Shown in pieces: positions 17,921 through 26,349 of a DNA stretch of 64,000 nt. This DNA is from JAWPMT01 sp965215825 (lineage in GTDB: Bacteria > Bacteroidota > Bacteroidia > Cytophagales > Cyclobacteriaceae). Under the pieces are notes generated by a model. The model was not told where the DNA came from. It saw only the letters and a program-made list of their open reading frames with translations, and did no database searches. The stretch is taken from positions 3,906,001 to 3,970,000 of the forward strand of contig CBDCEM010000003.1 in assembly GCA_965215825.1 (NCBI GenBank), read 5' to 3'. The translations under genes and the position numbers were made by a program. Position 1 is the first letter of the stretch. Every line of letters starts with the position of its first letter.

Positions 17921-20077
17921 GTGAAAATGTTGAAGGTCTTAACTATACCCTCCGTTTTGCTATTTTCTTTTCTCTCTTTTGCTCAGACTCCTCCTTTGGA
18001 TAGTTTGAAGGAGGTTGTCTCATCTCGTTCGGGAAATGATACCATAGGTATCCTGGCCAAGACTGAATGGGCCTATGAGCTAAGAAGGTCCAGCCCGGAT
18101 TCTTTGAAATTACTTTCCGAAGAGGCACTCCATGTTGCTCAGGAAGTGGGATTTGTTAAAGGTCAGTCGCGGGCGCATTATGGCATTGGTGTCTACCATA
18201 GTATAAAAGGAGATCAGGAAACTGCTTTGGAGCAATTGGCTGAGGCAGAAGTTTTGGCACTGATGGATGGAGATAAATTAGGTCTGGGGAAAATTTATAA
18301 CAGCATAGGAATCGCTTATGCCTACATCGGAGATTATCAGAAATCCATAGAAGGATTGGAAAAAGCAGCTGAGGTTTATTTGGAATTGGAGGATGAAGTT
18401 GAATTGGCGAAAGCTTATAATAACATCGGATTGGTCTATTACAATCAGGGAGATTATGATCAAACGTTGGACTATTTTTTCAAATCGCTTGAAATTAGAG
18501 AAAAAGGACAGGATAAAATTGGATTAAGTATTACACTATCGACGATAGGTAGCGTCTACAAAGATCAGGGAAATCATGACCAGGCACTCGAGTTCTACGA
18601 AAGGGCTTTGAGTGAAGCTGAGGCGGCAAAGGATGATTATTATATCGCTTTTCACGCTGTTTCTATTGGCAGATTGCATCTCATAGACCAAGCTTATGAT
18701 CAAGCTTTAGAATTCCTGAATAAAGCCCTGGCAATAGGCCTAACAACGGATAATGCCGAATTAAAGGGACTTGCATTAATTTCAATAGGGAGCGTCTATG
18801 CCAGGCAAGGGGAGCCTCGTAGAGGAGTGGACATGATTGAGCAGGGAATTGCATACTCTGATCGAATCGGTGACAGGTATTTTATTGCCGATGCTTATAC
18901 CAATCTTGGTAGCTGTTATCAGCAGTTGGGAAATAAAACTGAGGCCATCAAATACGGGCACAAAAGTGTAGAATTATCCAGAAACCTGGACATTACCCGG
19001 TACCACGGTGCTCTGGAACAACTTCATCATACGTACAAGACATTCGGTCAATATCAGATGGCTTATCAGACCCTGTTGGAATTCAAAGTCATTCAGGATA
19101 GCATCACCAATGACAAGAATACCAGGAAAATCGCTGCGCTGGAAGCCGGGTATGCCTTTCAGCAAGAGCGGGATTCACTGGCTTTTGCACAGGAAAAAGA
19201 ACGAGTCACCTTCCACGCTGATATTAATCGTCGCAAAACCTTTCAATCCATCACATTTATTGGCTTGATCGTGGCTGCTATCATCATCCTGACACTATTC
19301 TGGTTACTCCGAAAGCTACGTCTGCTGAATACAGAAATAAGTGTGCAGAAAGACAACCTTGAGAAACTCAATTCTACTAAAAACAGATTTTTCTCTATCA
19401 TTTCTCATGATCTTCGAGGACCTATAAGCATTTTGACAGGATATGGTGATCAGGTCAATTCACATCTTGAAGATCACTACAATACTAAAAATGATCCAGA
19501 CCTTGCCAAGATCTCGAATCAGTTACAAAGAGCTTCTGACAAAGTGCTGACTTTGCTCGACAGCTTACTGAACTGGGCAATGAAAGAAGAAGGCACTATT
19601 CCTTATCATCCAGCTCAACTTTTTCTAAATGATTGTATTGCCGAGAATAACGAGATTTTAGGTCCTCAGGCCAAGGCAAAAAGTATCTCCCTGGAAATGA
19701 ATCTTGAGCAAGAAACCAGGGCCTGGCTAGACAAAAACACCTTTATGACTATTCTCAGAAATTTAACTGGAAACGCACTTAAGTTTACTCCTGAAGGAGG
19801 GAAAGTAAGCCTGGCTACGAAGAAGTTGGGGGACAAAATTCAAGTTTCCGTTATCGACAATGGAATAGGTATCTCTCAAGAAAAAATTGAAAAACTGTTT
19901 GACATTAACGAGAAGAAAGTTTCCACAGGAACCAAAGGGGAAAAAGGAATGGGATTAGGGCTTAATCTGGTACATGATTTTGTCAAACTCAACAAAGGTG
20001 ACATGATGGTGGAAAGTGAAGTTGGGGTTGGAACCACCTTCAAAATGGTCTTCCCGGTCTCCGCCGAATTGGGATGA
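17921..20077 (+). CDS. TPR-containing sensor histidine kinase
   Basis: Membrane sensor kinase, 718 aa, of the Bacteroidota type with periplasmic TPRs. A signal sequence (LLFSFLSFAQ) is followed by about seven TPR units (residues 55-385), a coiled coil, and one transmembrane helix (TFIGLIVAAIIILTLFWLL, about 445-463). The HisKA domain has the phosphorylatable His in FFSIISHDLRGPIS (about 495), and the HATPase domain has N (NLTGNALKF), G1 (DNGIGIS) and G2 (GMGLGLNLV) boxes. No response regulator is adjacent. GTG at 17921 or ATG at 17927 could be the start. Confidence 0.9.
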   Translation: MKMLKVLTIPSVLLFSFLSFAQTPPLDSLKEVVSSRSGNDTIGILAKTEWAYELRRSSPDSLKLLSEEALHVAQEVGFVKGQSRAHYGIGVYHSIKGDQETALEQLAEAEVLALMDGDKLGLGKIYNSIGIAYAYIGDYQKSIEGLEKAAEVYLELEDEVELAKAYNNIGLVYYNQGDYDQTLDYFFKSLEIREKGQDKIGLSITLSTIGSVYKDQGNHDQALEFYERALSEAEAAKDDYYIAFHAVSIGRLHLIDQAYDQALEFLNKALAIGLTTDNAELKGLALISIGSVYARQGEPRRGVDMIEQGIAYSDRIGDRYFIADAYTNLGSCYQQLGNKTEAIKYGHKSVELSRNLDITRYHGALEQLHHTYKTFGQYQMAYQTLLEFKVIQDSITNDKNTRKIAALEAGYAFQQERDSLAFAQEKERVTFHADINRRKTFQSITFIGLIVAAIIILTLFWLLRKLRLLNTEISVQKDNLEKLNSTKNRFFSIISHDLRGPISILTGYGDQVNSHLEDHYNTKNDPDLAKISNQLQRASDKVLTLLDSLLNWAMKEEGTIPYHPAQLFLNDCIAENNEILGPQAKAKSISLEMNLEQETRAWLDKNTFMTILRNLTGNALKFTPEGGKVSLATKKLGDKIQVSVIDNGIGISQEKIEKLFDINEKKVSTGTKGEKGMGLGLNLVHDFVKLNKGDMMVESEVGVGTTFKMVFPVSAELG

Positions 20078-20566
20078 ATCCTGGGCAGGTTCTCATCCTG
20101 CCATTCTACATAGCAGAAGAAATAGCATACCTATTGAAGTCGACTTCACAGCAAGGAAAGATGTCATTATGCAGGTTGTATATAGGTTAAAATCCGAGAT
20201 ACCAAAAACAACGGTGATCATTTTCTTTTCTATTGAATAGAGAGAAAACTTTTCTTTAGATCTGCTACCTATATTCAAACTAAAGAAACCAGAAAGGCCC
20301 TGGGGCAGACCCCAAGCTCAGCAAAGGTGCGAGAACGTTTTGCAACCTTGCAGAAGTCCCAAACAATCGCGCGCAGCAAATTGCAGCAATGAAATTAGGA
20401 GAATCAAACGCGCGCAGCCAATTGCAAAGCTGCAATGACAAGAAACAAACGCGCTCGAGGAATTGCGACATTACGACAAGTCGAATCAATGGCGCTCAGC
20501 ATATCGCGTGAATACAAAGCATGGAAAAAATGCGCCAGCGGGTGCCAGCGCACAGGTGATGTTGGA
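20078..20566. other. Non-coding region with degenerate tandem repeat
   Basis: No credible gene between the kinase gene and the DUF6261-like gene. The second half is the 41-bp repeat described separately. A GC-rich segment (CCCTGGGGCAGACCCC) lies at about 20298-20313. Confidence 0.5.
20327..20540. repeat. Degenerate 41-bp tandem repeat, about five units
   Basis: Units beginning GCGCnCAGC or similar start at 20369, 20410, 20451, 20492 and 20532, so the spacing is exactly 41, 41, 41 and 40 bp; a weaker unit begins at 20327. Each unit has GCGC, then AATTGC or a related stretch, then a purine-rich end (AAACAAAC, GAATCAATG). The period is not a multiple of three, so it does not encode a repeat peptide. 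It lies immediately downstream of the minus-strand DUF6261-like gene. Confidence 0.65.
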
Positions 20567-21220
20567 TTATCGGTAAGTGTCTACCAGCGTCGTTAGCTGA
20601 AGGTAGGCCTCCTTCAGCTCATCCGTCGGGTTGACTTGCGTATGGGCCACCAATAAGGTAAAAAGACCTTCCAGTTCATTGAGCAAGCCCGGTGCAGAAG
20701 CAGTGGCCGATGGTAGTTGCTGAGTCGCGGCTACATCCTTCACATAATCATCAGAGGCACTCTTGAAGGTCTCATTGGCTGTGCGAATGGGTTCAAGCCA
20801 CCGACTTAACGTATCGGTACTGGTCATGTCAATTTTGGTCAGCTCCCCCAGCATATTGTCCACTTGAGCGGATTGCTCATTGTAAGGCAATCGATTGACC
20901 CCCATACCATAGCGATCCGTAACCCGACGCACTTCCTGAATCGTACCGAGTATCGTCGCATCATCATAAGGAAAGTTATCTTCTGCCCTCACATCAAACA
21001 TAAAGCCTGAAATCAGACGATCTCGTGCCTGGTCCAGCGTTCTTTTATCCGAAGCTGCCTGATCTTTTTGCAGGCTCTCTTTAAACTGATCGAAAGACGT
21101 CTGAACGGCTGTTACCTGATCCGATACTTCCGGAATGGAACCAACAAGTGACAATACACTTTCCGTAAGGGTTTGCAATTGCGCCAGCTTGAGGCGCGGA
21201 ATAGCAATCATTTTAATCAT
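20567..21220 (-). CDS. DUF6261-like hypothetical protein
   Basis: A 217-aa soluble, all-helical protein without signal or membrane segments; helical hairpins with conserved LxQLxTLTESVLSL near the N-terminus and ELKEAYLQLTTLVDTYR at the end. It resembles the Bacteroidota DUF6261 group, whose function is unknown; the assignment is from memory of general pattern and is not certain. ATG at 21220 or 21211 could start. Neighbours are a 41-bp repeat array (downstream) and a RAYT (upstream, divergent). Confidence 0.6.
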   Translation of the reverse strand: MIKMIAIPRLKLAQLQTLTESVLSLVGSIPEVSDQVTAVQTSFDQFKESLQKDQAASDKRTLDQARDRLISGFMFDVRAEDNFPYDDATILGTIQEVRRVTDRYGMGVNRLPYNEQSAQVDNMLGELTKIDMTSTDTLSRWLEPIRTANETFKSASDDYVKDVAATQQLPSATASAPGLLNELEGLFTLLVAHTQVNPTDELKEAYLQLTTLVDTYR

Positions 21221-21320
21221 GTTGAATAAAAAAGATTAGTTGTTAATAAAATTTGCTTTGAAAACAACGTGGGAGTTGTTTGTTAGGAGTAACGTATACG
21301 AAGGGATTGAGTTACATTTT

Positions 21321-21360
21321 TTTCACCCTGTTAGGGTCTCAAATCCTAACAGCGTGAAAG
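21321..21360. repeat. REP-like hairpin, left of the RAYT gene
   Basis: Imperfect palindrome with arms TTTCAC..CTGTTAGG and CCTAACAG..GTGAAA. Its reverse complement matches the hairpin at 22024-22067 over ACGCTGTTAGG and ACCCTxACAGGGT, so the two flank the transposase in inverted orientation. Confidence 0.75.
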
Positions 21361-21395
21361 CAACTCAGTTCGGGTAAATTTCCTATTATTGAAAA

Positions 21396-22019
21396 ATGAA
21401 AAACACAGAACAACTGACTCCCTCTTCCTATTATCATATCTATAATAGAGGAGTGAACCGCATGACAATTTTCGCCAAGCAGTCAAACTATGCTTATTTC
21501 CTAAAGAAGTATCTGGAATATATTGGACCCATGGCGGATACTTACGCCTATTGTCTATTGCCCAACCATTTTCACTTACTCATTCGGACAAAGGATGAAG
21601 AGGAAATACATGAGGCGCTATCACATAAAGTTCCTGTTGATAAATTGGTGCAAAACATCTCAAAGCAGATTAGCCTTCAATTCTCACATTTTTTCAACGG
21701 CTATACCCAGGCATTCAACAAACAACAAGGGCGCAGTGGTAAGCTCTTCGAACTACCTTTTCGCCGAATTAAAGTAACGGAAGCGTCATATTTTTCAAGG
21801 CTGGTGTTTTACATTCATACCAACCCGCAGAAACATGGTTTGATCAATGATTTCAGGCAATGGAAACACGCATCTTATCAAAACCTTCTTAGTAATCAGC
21901 CAACTATTTTGAAAAGGAAAGAAGTCCTTGATTGGTTTGGCGGACGGGAAGCTTATGTCAAATTTCACACCGACTTACGAGACGTGGATCCTGTGCATCA
22001 CTTGTTGTTAGATGCCTAA
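21396..22019 (+). CDS. REP-associated tyrosine transposase (RAYT, Y1_Tnp)
   Basis: IS200-like Y1 transposase of the RAYT type, 207 aa. It has YYHIYNRGVNRMTIF at the start, the HUH metal motif in LPNHFHLLIRT (about residues 54-64), and SGKLFELPFRRIKV followed by YFSRLVFYIHTNPQKHGL, where a Tyr (SYFSRLVFYIH) is the probable nucleophile. RAYTs process REP/REPIN hairpins; the matching hairpins lie on both sides of the gene here. It is a domesticated or single-copy element rather than a classic IS. Confidence 0.92.
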   Translation: MKNTEQLTPSSYYHIYNRGVNRMTIFAKQSNYAYFLKKYLEYIGPMADTYAYCLLPNHFHLLIRTKDEEEIHEALSHKVPVDKLVQNISKQISLQFSHFFNGYTQAFNKQQGRSGKLFELPFRRIKVTEASYFSRLVFYIHTNPQKHGLINDFRQWKHASYQNLLSNQPTILKRKEVLDWFGGREAYVKFHTDLRDVDPVHHLLLDA

Positions 22020-22023
22020 TTAC

Positions 22024-22067
22024 CCCCCAACGCTGTTAGGGGTTTGGAACCCTGACAGGGTTGGGGG
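22024..22067. repeat. REP-like hairpin, right of the RAYT gene
   Basis: Palindrome with arms CCCCCAAC..CTGTTAGGG and CCCTGACAG..GTTGGGGG, starting four bases after the RAYT stop codon. It is an inverted relative of the element at 21321-21360. Confidence 0.75.
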
Positions 22068-22405
22068 TTGGGATATGCGGTCCATCCAAAATCTTCCTCT
22101 CCAGCGCGGGGTGGCCATCCTATGATTTGTTTGTGTCACAAGGCATGCTTACTCACATCACTCACCATATTTTTGGTATCAAATATTTCCTTTGAATCTA
22201 ACTTACAAGTGACGACATTATCATATATGTCGTTAAAGTCAAAAAAGCGACACATCAAAGAGGCATCGCTTCTCATTAAGAACCAGCTATGGAAAATACA
22301 TCCAAAAACCCAAAGGCAGCACCAACCAGAAGTACCTATCCTTGCCACCAAGCAAAGGCACTCATTCGGATTTCTCGCCAGCTTCTTAATGGCATTATCG
22401 GATCT
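22068..22405. other. Intergenic region, possible transposase debris
   Basis: No intact gene. A short plus-strand reading ending ALIRISRQLLNGIIGSL (about 22290-22410) looks faintly like the end of an IS110-type transposase, but is too short to call. Confidence 0.3.
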
Positions 22406-23488
22406 TTAGGCAATGGCGGGAGTTGATAGATCGGGAAAGAAAACAGCTAACTTCTCTACCAGCTTATCACAGCCCTTTTTTAATACGTCAGTAACCGGTA
22501 ATTGATAAGTTGCTTCGTACTCCACGATGGTTAGCTCTAATTCAGCATCGGACATGTTTTCATGATTGAGGGTAATGGCCATTACCCGGGGCCCACAAAA
22601 CGCTTCCAGCAAGTCTATTTCTGATTGAAGGGAAGTAAGCGGCATGTCCGGATAAGTGCAATAGTTCAGTCTGTTGGGGGCATGTTGAACGATAATCGCA
22701 TCAGGAAGTGATCCCTTCAGAATGGCTGCAGAGGAAGTAAACGAAGGATGGCCCAATGAGCCCTGTCCTTCCACAATGATCAAATCGGGCTTTTCCGCTT
22801 CTTCTGCTGTAAGAATCGCATGTTCCACCGCTCCTGTGGCAAAACCTGAACTTAGTACATCAATGGCAGTCCCATATTTGGCACCTTGTAGCAGCCCTGT
22901 TTGTCCCGTGGCTATAAAAGCTATTTTCAAACCTTCTTTTCGCAATGCTTTTACTAATCGTTGGGCCGTAGTACGCTTGCCAATGGCACAGTCCGTACCC
23001 ATGATCGCAATTACTGGGGTAAGTGCAAAATGAATCTTTCCTGTAAAGTGAGGTAATTCTTCCCTCGGCTGTGGTTTTCTCACGTCGGTGATGGACACTC
23101 CGTATTCTGCTGCAGAATCCACGAACTCAAGGTCATCAGTAAAAAACTCGGGTAACCCGTTCACGATGTTCAAGCCTTTTTCCATGGCCAAAAAGAACAC
23201 TTCCCGCTCTTTCTTACTTAATACAGAATGTGTCGGTGCTATGCCATAGATGAAGTATTCCGGGTAGTGGTAGTCTGTTAGGATCTCAAGGGCCACATCA
23301 ATCGTGGGGAATATGAGTATCCCATTGGTTTCTCCATCCAGTACTTCACCTGCATCCAGTCCGGCTTTCGTACTATCCACCACACCTAATATCTCATATT
23401 TTTCAGAATGTCGCACCAAGCCATTGGCTACTTTTCCATCATTCTCGCCAAAAAATGCTTCGGCGTATAGTATCGCTTTTTCTTTCAT
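22406..23488 (-). CDS. DUF1611 / DgcN-type P-loop enzyme, copy 1
   Basis: A 360-aa member of DUF1611 (COG3367), whose characterised member DgcN is a D-glutamate N-acetyltransferase in D-amino-acid catabolism. An N-terminal Rossmann-like domain (to about residue 150) precedes a P-loop domain with IMGTDCAIGKRTTAQRL (about 164-180) and LIIVEGQGSLGHPSF (Walker-B region). It ends a minus-strand operon: two-box element b, micropeptide, cupin, 61-aa protein, this gene. A second copy is at 35217-36293. Substrate here is inferred only from the family. Confidence 0.85.
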   Translation of the reverse strand: MKEKAILYAEAFFGENDGKVANGLVRHSEKYEILGVVDSTKAGLDAGEVLDGETNGILIFPTIDVALEILTDYHYPEYFIYGIAPTHSVLSKKEREVFFLAMEKGLNIVNGLPEFFTDDLEFVDSAAEYGVSITDVRKPQPREELPHFTGKIHFALTPVIAIMGTDCAIGKRTTAQRLVKALRKEGLKIAFIATGQTGLLQGAKYGTAIDVLSSGFATGAVEHAILTAEEAEKPDLIIVEGQGSLGHPSFTSSAAILKGSLPDAIIVQHAPNRLNYCTYPDMPLTSLQSEIDLLEAFCGPRVMAITLNHENMSDAELELTIVEYEATYQLPVTDVLKKGCDKLVEKLAVFFPDLSTPAIA

Positions 23489-23514
23489 ATTTGAATCCTT
23501 GAAGCCGTGTCCGA

Positions 23515-23700
23515 CTATTTTTTTTCTTCGATTTCTCTTTCGAATAATGCCAATTCCCTACGATTTTCATCGTCCACAAATCGACAATAATAAACCCTAC
23601 TTACGTAGCGTCTGACCTTTAACTTTTCACCTGGGTATACCTTAGAAAATACAATTTCACCAGGTGCGTATTTTCCAGTCTGTTTTTCTCGCATTGCCAT
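23515..23700 (-). CDS. Small beta-rich protein, 61 aa (SH3-like), copy 1
   Basis: A 61-aa protein with the core KYAPGEIVFSKVYPGEKLKVRRYVSRVYYCRF, which looks like a small SH3/KOW-like barrel, then a charged tail. It is homologous to the 77-aa protein at 27191-27424 (PGDVVCAKVNPSLKLKISRYTDQIYYCKV), so both are likely real. It lies 9 bp after the cupin gene and 26 bp before the DUF1611 gene. Function unknown. Confidence 0.75.
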   Translation of the reverse strand: MAMREKQTGKYAPGEIVFSKVYPGEKLKVRRYVSRVYYCRFVDDENRRELALFEREIEEKK

Positions 23701-23709
23701 AAATTATTA

Positions 23710-24054
23710 TTAGATATTGACTTCTTGGTATCCACTTTTGATGAGGATAGTCATCATCTTAAATCGCTCATTTGCTGTAATCGTGTTTGGCGAATGAGCT
23801 GAAATGAGGAAGATTTGCCCTGTTTTTAAAGTTGTCATCTTATCATCGATGACCTCCTCTGTGGCTCCATCTAAAATATGGATCAGTTTATCAAAGGCCA
23901 AAACCTTTGGTTTCAAAATTTCTCCCTTATCATGAGCAGAGATAGTCACATAACCAGTCTCTTTACTCATAATGTATCTCGTGATTGTTGTTTGCGGAGC
24001 ATAATCTATCATCTGCGTAAGCAGATAACTCTTTAAAGGCTTCAGTTCTTCCAT
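23710..24054 (-). CDS. Small cupin-domain protein, copy 2
   Basis: A 114-aa cupin, paralogous to 9752-10105 over its whole length (shared pattern KPxxxYxLxxxxDYxxxxxxxxI...KGEIL..KxxxFDxLIxIxDGxxE...LxxGQIxxIxAHxxxxxxANERFKxxxxxIKSGYxEINI). Metal-binding His residues are again incomplete: only AHSP remains in motif 2. It is the second gene of its operon, after the 39-aa basic micropeptide. Confidence 0.8.
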   Translation of the reverse strand: MEELKPLKSYLLTQMIDYAPQTTITRYIMSKETGYVTISAHDKGEILKPKVLAFDKLIHILDGATEEVIDDKMTTLKTGQIFLISAHSPNTITANERFKMMTILIKSGYQEVNI

Positions 24055-24079
24055 ATGAGTATTATAAACTTCTATATAT

Positions 24080-24199
24080 TTAAGAATCTGATCTCTTTTT
24101 TTCCGCTCGTTTGGCTGCTTTATCAGCCCTTTTCTCTTTAAGGCTTTTCACTGCTACTTTCTTTTCGGATTTGGGTTTTCCTTCTTTATTTTTTGACAT
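24080..24199 (-). CDS. Basic Lys/Glu-rich micropeptide, 39 aa, copy 2
   Basis: Starts MSKNKEGKPKSEKK and contains SLKEKRADKAAKRAEKKR; the core SLKEKRADKxAKRAEKK is shared with the 40-aa product of 10140-10262. The same order (two-box element, micropeptide, cupin) in two places supports that it is translated. Highly charged and probably unstructured. Function unknown. Confidence 0.75.
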   Translation of the reverse strand: MSKNKEGKPKSEKKVAVKSLKEKRADKAAKRAEKKRSDS

Positions 24200-24285
24200 G
24201 CTTCTGACCTTAAGTTTAGTGGAAGTGCACGCAATAGCGCAGTTTCTCCCGGTTTACAAAGGTTACAATCGTTTAAGCCGTATGT

Positions 24286-24327
24286 ATTACACTACAGGAA
24301 AGCATTGTTACACATATCTCATGGTAG
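24286..24327 (-). promoter_or_regulatory. Two-box element, copy b (micropeptide-cupin-DUF1611 operon)
   Basis: Boxes ATTACA (24286-24291) and GTTACA (24307-24312), 21 bp apart, followed by CATATCTCATGGTA. It is about 87 bp upstream of the micropeptide start and nearly identical in layout to copy a. Confidence 0.7.
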
Positions 24328-24338
24328 ACAATATCCTT

Positions 24339-24506
24339 TCACAAGAAATTATCGTCAGTCAAAATGCCAATAAATACAATAACAAATGCCAGAATAATCA
24401 AGCTCATTACCAGTATTCCATAAAGCTCACCCCAAAACAAAAAATAGCCAATAGCCCATACCAGTACGATAATCACGACGAAGACTTTAAGCACTATTTT
24501 TATCAA
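24339..24506 (-). CDS. Small two-helix membrane protein, 55 aa
   Basis: An unannotated minus-strand reading frame, starting with TTG (24504-24506): MIKIVLKVFVVIIVLVWAI, then YFLFWGELYG and ILVMSLIILAFVIVFIGIL, so two transmembrane helices with a short polar turn, ending TDDNFL. It fits exactly between two-box elements b and c, with c about 55 bp upstream. There is no ATG, which lowers confidence. Function unknown; resembles small stress-induced membrane proteins. Confidence 0.5.
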   Translation of the reverse strand: MIKIVLKVFVVIIVLVWAIGYFLFWGELYGILVMSLIILAFVIVFIGILTDDNFL

Positions 24507-24560
24507 GAACGGACCTATTTATAGTTATTCACAAAGATGAGCTTTGACAGCTACTGATGC

Positions 24561-24602
24561 ATTATACCTTTAGGGTGAGTACATTACATATATCTCATGT
24601 TA
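24561..24602 (-). promoter_or_regulatory. Two-box element, copy c
   Basis: Boxes ATTATA (24561-24566) and ATTACA (24583-24588), 22 bp apart, followed by TATATCTCATGTTA. The first box and the spacing depart slightly from the other copies. It lies between the AraC gene and the 55-aa membrane protein gene. Confidence 0.55.
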
Positions 24603-24662
24603 TCTTCACGGAAATAGCTGCAATTCAAAAAATATGCAGGTCCAAAATGTGGTTGTGAGCAC

Positions 24663-25229
24663 TTAAAGGTCTTCGAGATTTCCTTTACGTTTTTCTTTTA
24701 GCTGTTTGTAGAAAGTGGGTGTTAGGCCTGTTAATTTCTTGAATTGGTTAGATAAATGTGCGGCACTACTGTAATGCATTTTATAGGCGATTTCTGTCAG
24801 GTTCAACTCATCATAGATGATCAACTCTTTCACTCTTTCTATTTTGTGTAAAATGATAAATTGCTGTATAGTGATGCCTTTTACCTCCGAAAATGTGTTG
24901 GCCAAATAGGTGTAATCAAGGTTCAATTTTTCGCTGATATGGTCCGAATAATTTACTTTGGGTAATTCATCTGAATAATGAATAAGTTCAATGACCACCT
25001 GCTTTATTTTTTCTATTAGAATACTTTTCCTATCATCCAACAATTCTAATCCAATCTTTAACAGATTCTCTTTCAGCAGTTTTCTTTCATCTGGGGTAAT
25101 ATCTTCTAATATATCTACCGTGCCCAAATCCACTACAGTATATTCCAAACTCAGCTTCTTCAGTTCTTCCTTTACCATCAATTTGCATCGCAAACTAACC
25201 ATGTACTTGATGTATAGTTTCGTACTCAT
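24663..25229 (-). CDS. AraC-family transcriptional regulator
   Basis: A 188-aa regulator with an AraC C-terminal DNA-binding domain (about residues 85-185): two helix-turn-helices, SEKLNLDYTYLANTFSEVKGITIQQFI and LTEIAYKMHYSSAAHLSNQFKKLTGLTPTFY. The short N-terminal part (KLYIKYMVSLRCKLMVKEELKKL) belongs to a Bacteroidota group in which no effector is known. AraC proteins bind two direct half-sites about 21 bp apart, the geometry of the two-box elements around it, so it is the best candidate for their regulator. A broken C-terminal copy lies at 39249-39350. Confidence 0.88.
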   Translation of the reverse strand: MSTKLYIKYMVSLRCKLMVKEELKKLSLEYTVVDLGTVDILEDITPDERKLLKENLLKIGLELLDDRKSILIEKIKQVVIELIHYSDELPKVNYSDHISEKLNLDYTYLANTFSEVKGITIQQFIILHKIERVKELIIYDELNLTEIAYKMHYSSAAHLSNQFKKLTGLTPTFYKQLKEKRKGNLEDL

Positions 25230-25851
25230 GTTTTTATCATACCTTTTAATATCAACGTACTTGGAACTTATTCAGCCAATGTATGAGTCAATTTTCCCAA
25301 GAGTTGCTACATAGGAACCCTCCAATCGTACCATTTTAAGTTGTCACAAGGTATGGCTTATCTTTTTTAAATAGCAGGTAAAGAATATTCATTATACCCA
25401 ACCTCACCTCAAAGTGCCTGGAGCCTATTCTTCTGCGTTGGTTCCTGACTCCAATACGCTAGAAGCTAATTGGTGTGTTAATGTACTTCACCAGGCTATT
25501 GAAACACATGGTCTAACAGAAACTATCAACCCCCAGGCGGCCCGTCCGACCAAGGCTCGCAGTTTACTTCAGCGATCTGGATTTCAACAATAGATGAGCC
25601 AGGCGTCAAAGTATCAATGGATGCTGCTTGAATAATGAAAAAAATTTAACTTAACAATTTAGTCTTTTGGTCCTATTCAGCAACCCCAGAGTCAGTCGAC
25701 TCATCTGATTCTTTAGACTCGAAATTTATCTGACAGTTATGATGATCATTAACTTGAATGATTTTAGAAAACAATTAGCTGCGTTTTGACCTTTAGATGT
25801 ATGATAAAACGGCGGATCAAAAATTTACAAAGGTGATAGCGGATCCGTTTA
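25230..25851. other. Gene-poor region around the IS remnant
   Basis: Apart from the transposase remnant at 25448-25676, no gene or clear regulatory site is seen between the AraC and XRE regulator genes. Confidence 0.4.
25448..25676 (+). pseudogene. Decayed IS3-family transposase (orfB) remnant with right end
   Basis: Plus-strand sequence matching the orfB of the intact IS3 element: LEANWCVNVLHQAIETHG, DQGSQFTSAIW and VKVSMD are readable, followed by an abrupt internal deletion that joins directly to the orfB tail (GCTTGAATAATG) and the outer sequence TTAACTTAACAATTTAGTC, TTTTGGTCCTAT of the IS end. Frames are broken. It dates an older insertion of the same family inside the island. Confidence 0.85.
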
Positions 25852-26241
25852 CTACCCTCCTTTTTCCTCCAGTTCAGCTATTCTCGCTTCGAGGAGCTCG
25901 TTTTGCTTTTTCAAAAGTTCTATCTGGTCTTCGTAGAGCTTTTTTATTTCCTCATCGATGGAGTAGTTGTGGACAGTTGCTGCAAAATATCCCGTGGCAC
26001 CGTTTTCATTGTTCTGTACCGGATTATTGAAGATTACTCTTTCGTCAAAACCTTCAATTTGCTCTGGCGTCACTTCCAGTATTTCGGCAATCTGCTTTAG
26101 AAGGTCTGGCTTCACATCCGTATCCGGGTTTTCATAGCGACTATAGGAGTTTTGGGCTACTCCTAGTTGTTGCGCCATGTACTCTTGCGTGTAATTCTTG
26201 AGTTCTCTGATCTTTCGGATTTTGGTACCAATGCCTTTCAT
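25852..26241 (-). CDS. XRE-family helix-turn-helix regulator
   Basis: Start taken at 26241 (MKGIGTKIRKIRELKN), where XRE domains begin; the ORF extends 26 codons upstream. Residues about 5-62 form the HTH (NYTQEYMAQQLGVAQNSYSRYENPD..KPDLLKQIAEILEVTPEQI). The middle is a linker with NGATGYFAATVHNYS, and the C-terminus is a coiled coil (LYEDQIELLKKQNELLEARIAELEEK) for oligomerisation. This architecture is common in Bacteroidota. Targets unknown; no toxin or restriction gene is adjacent. Confidence 0.85.
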   Translation of the reverse strand: MKGIGTKIRKIRELKNYTQEYMAQQLGVAQNSYSRYENPDTDVKPDLLKQIAEILEVTPEQIEGFDERVIFNNPVQNNENGATGYFAATVHNYSIDEEIKKLYEDQIELLKKQNELLEARIAELEEKGG

Positions 26242-26349
26242 AGCCTTAAAGATAGTATCATAGCTAATAATGTATCTGGCTAAATTATCCACCGGCCGAG
26301 GATGGATCATCAAGAACATCTGGTGTCAGCGAATCTCCGTAAGGTCACC

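Noticed and set aside
20280..20489. 69-aa frame across the 41-bp repeats
   Set aside because: The repeat period is not a multiple of three, so the frame does not repeat as protein.
22068..22409. Plus-strand frame of 113 aa before the first DUF1611 gene
   Set aside because: Starts in a REP hairpin, composition is unlike a protein, and no paralogue. Faint IS110-like ending only.
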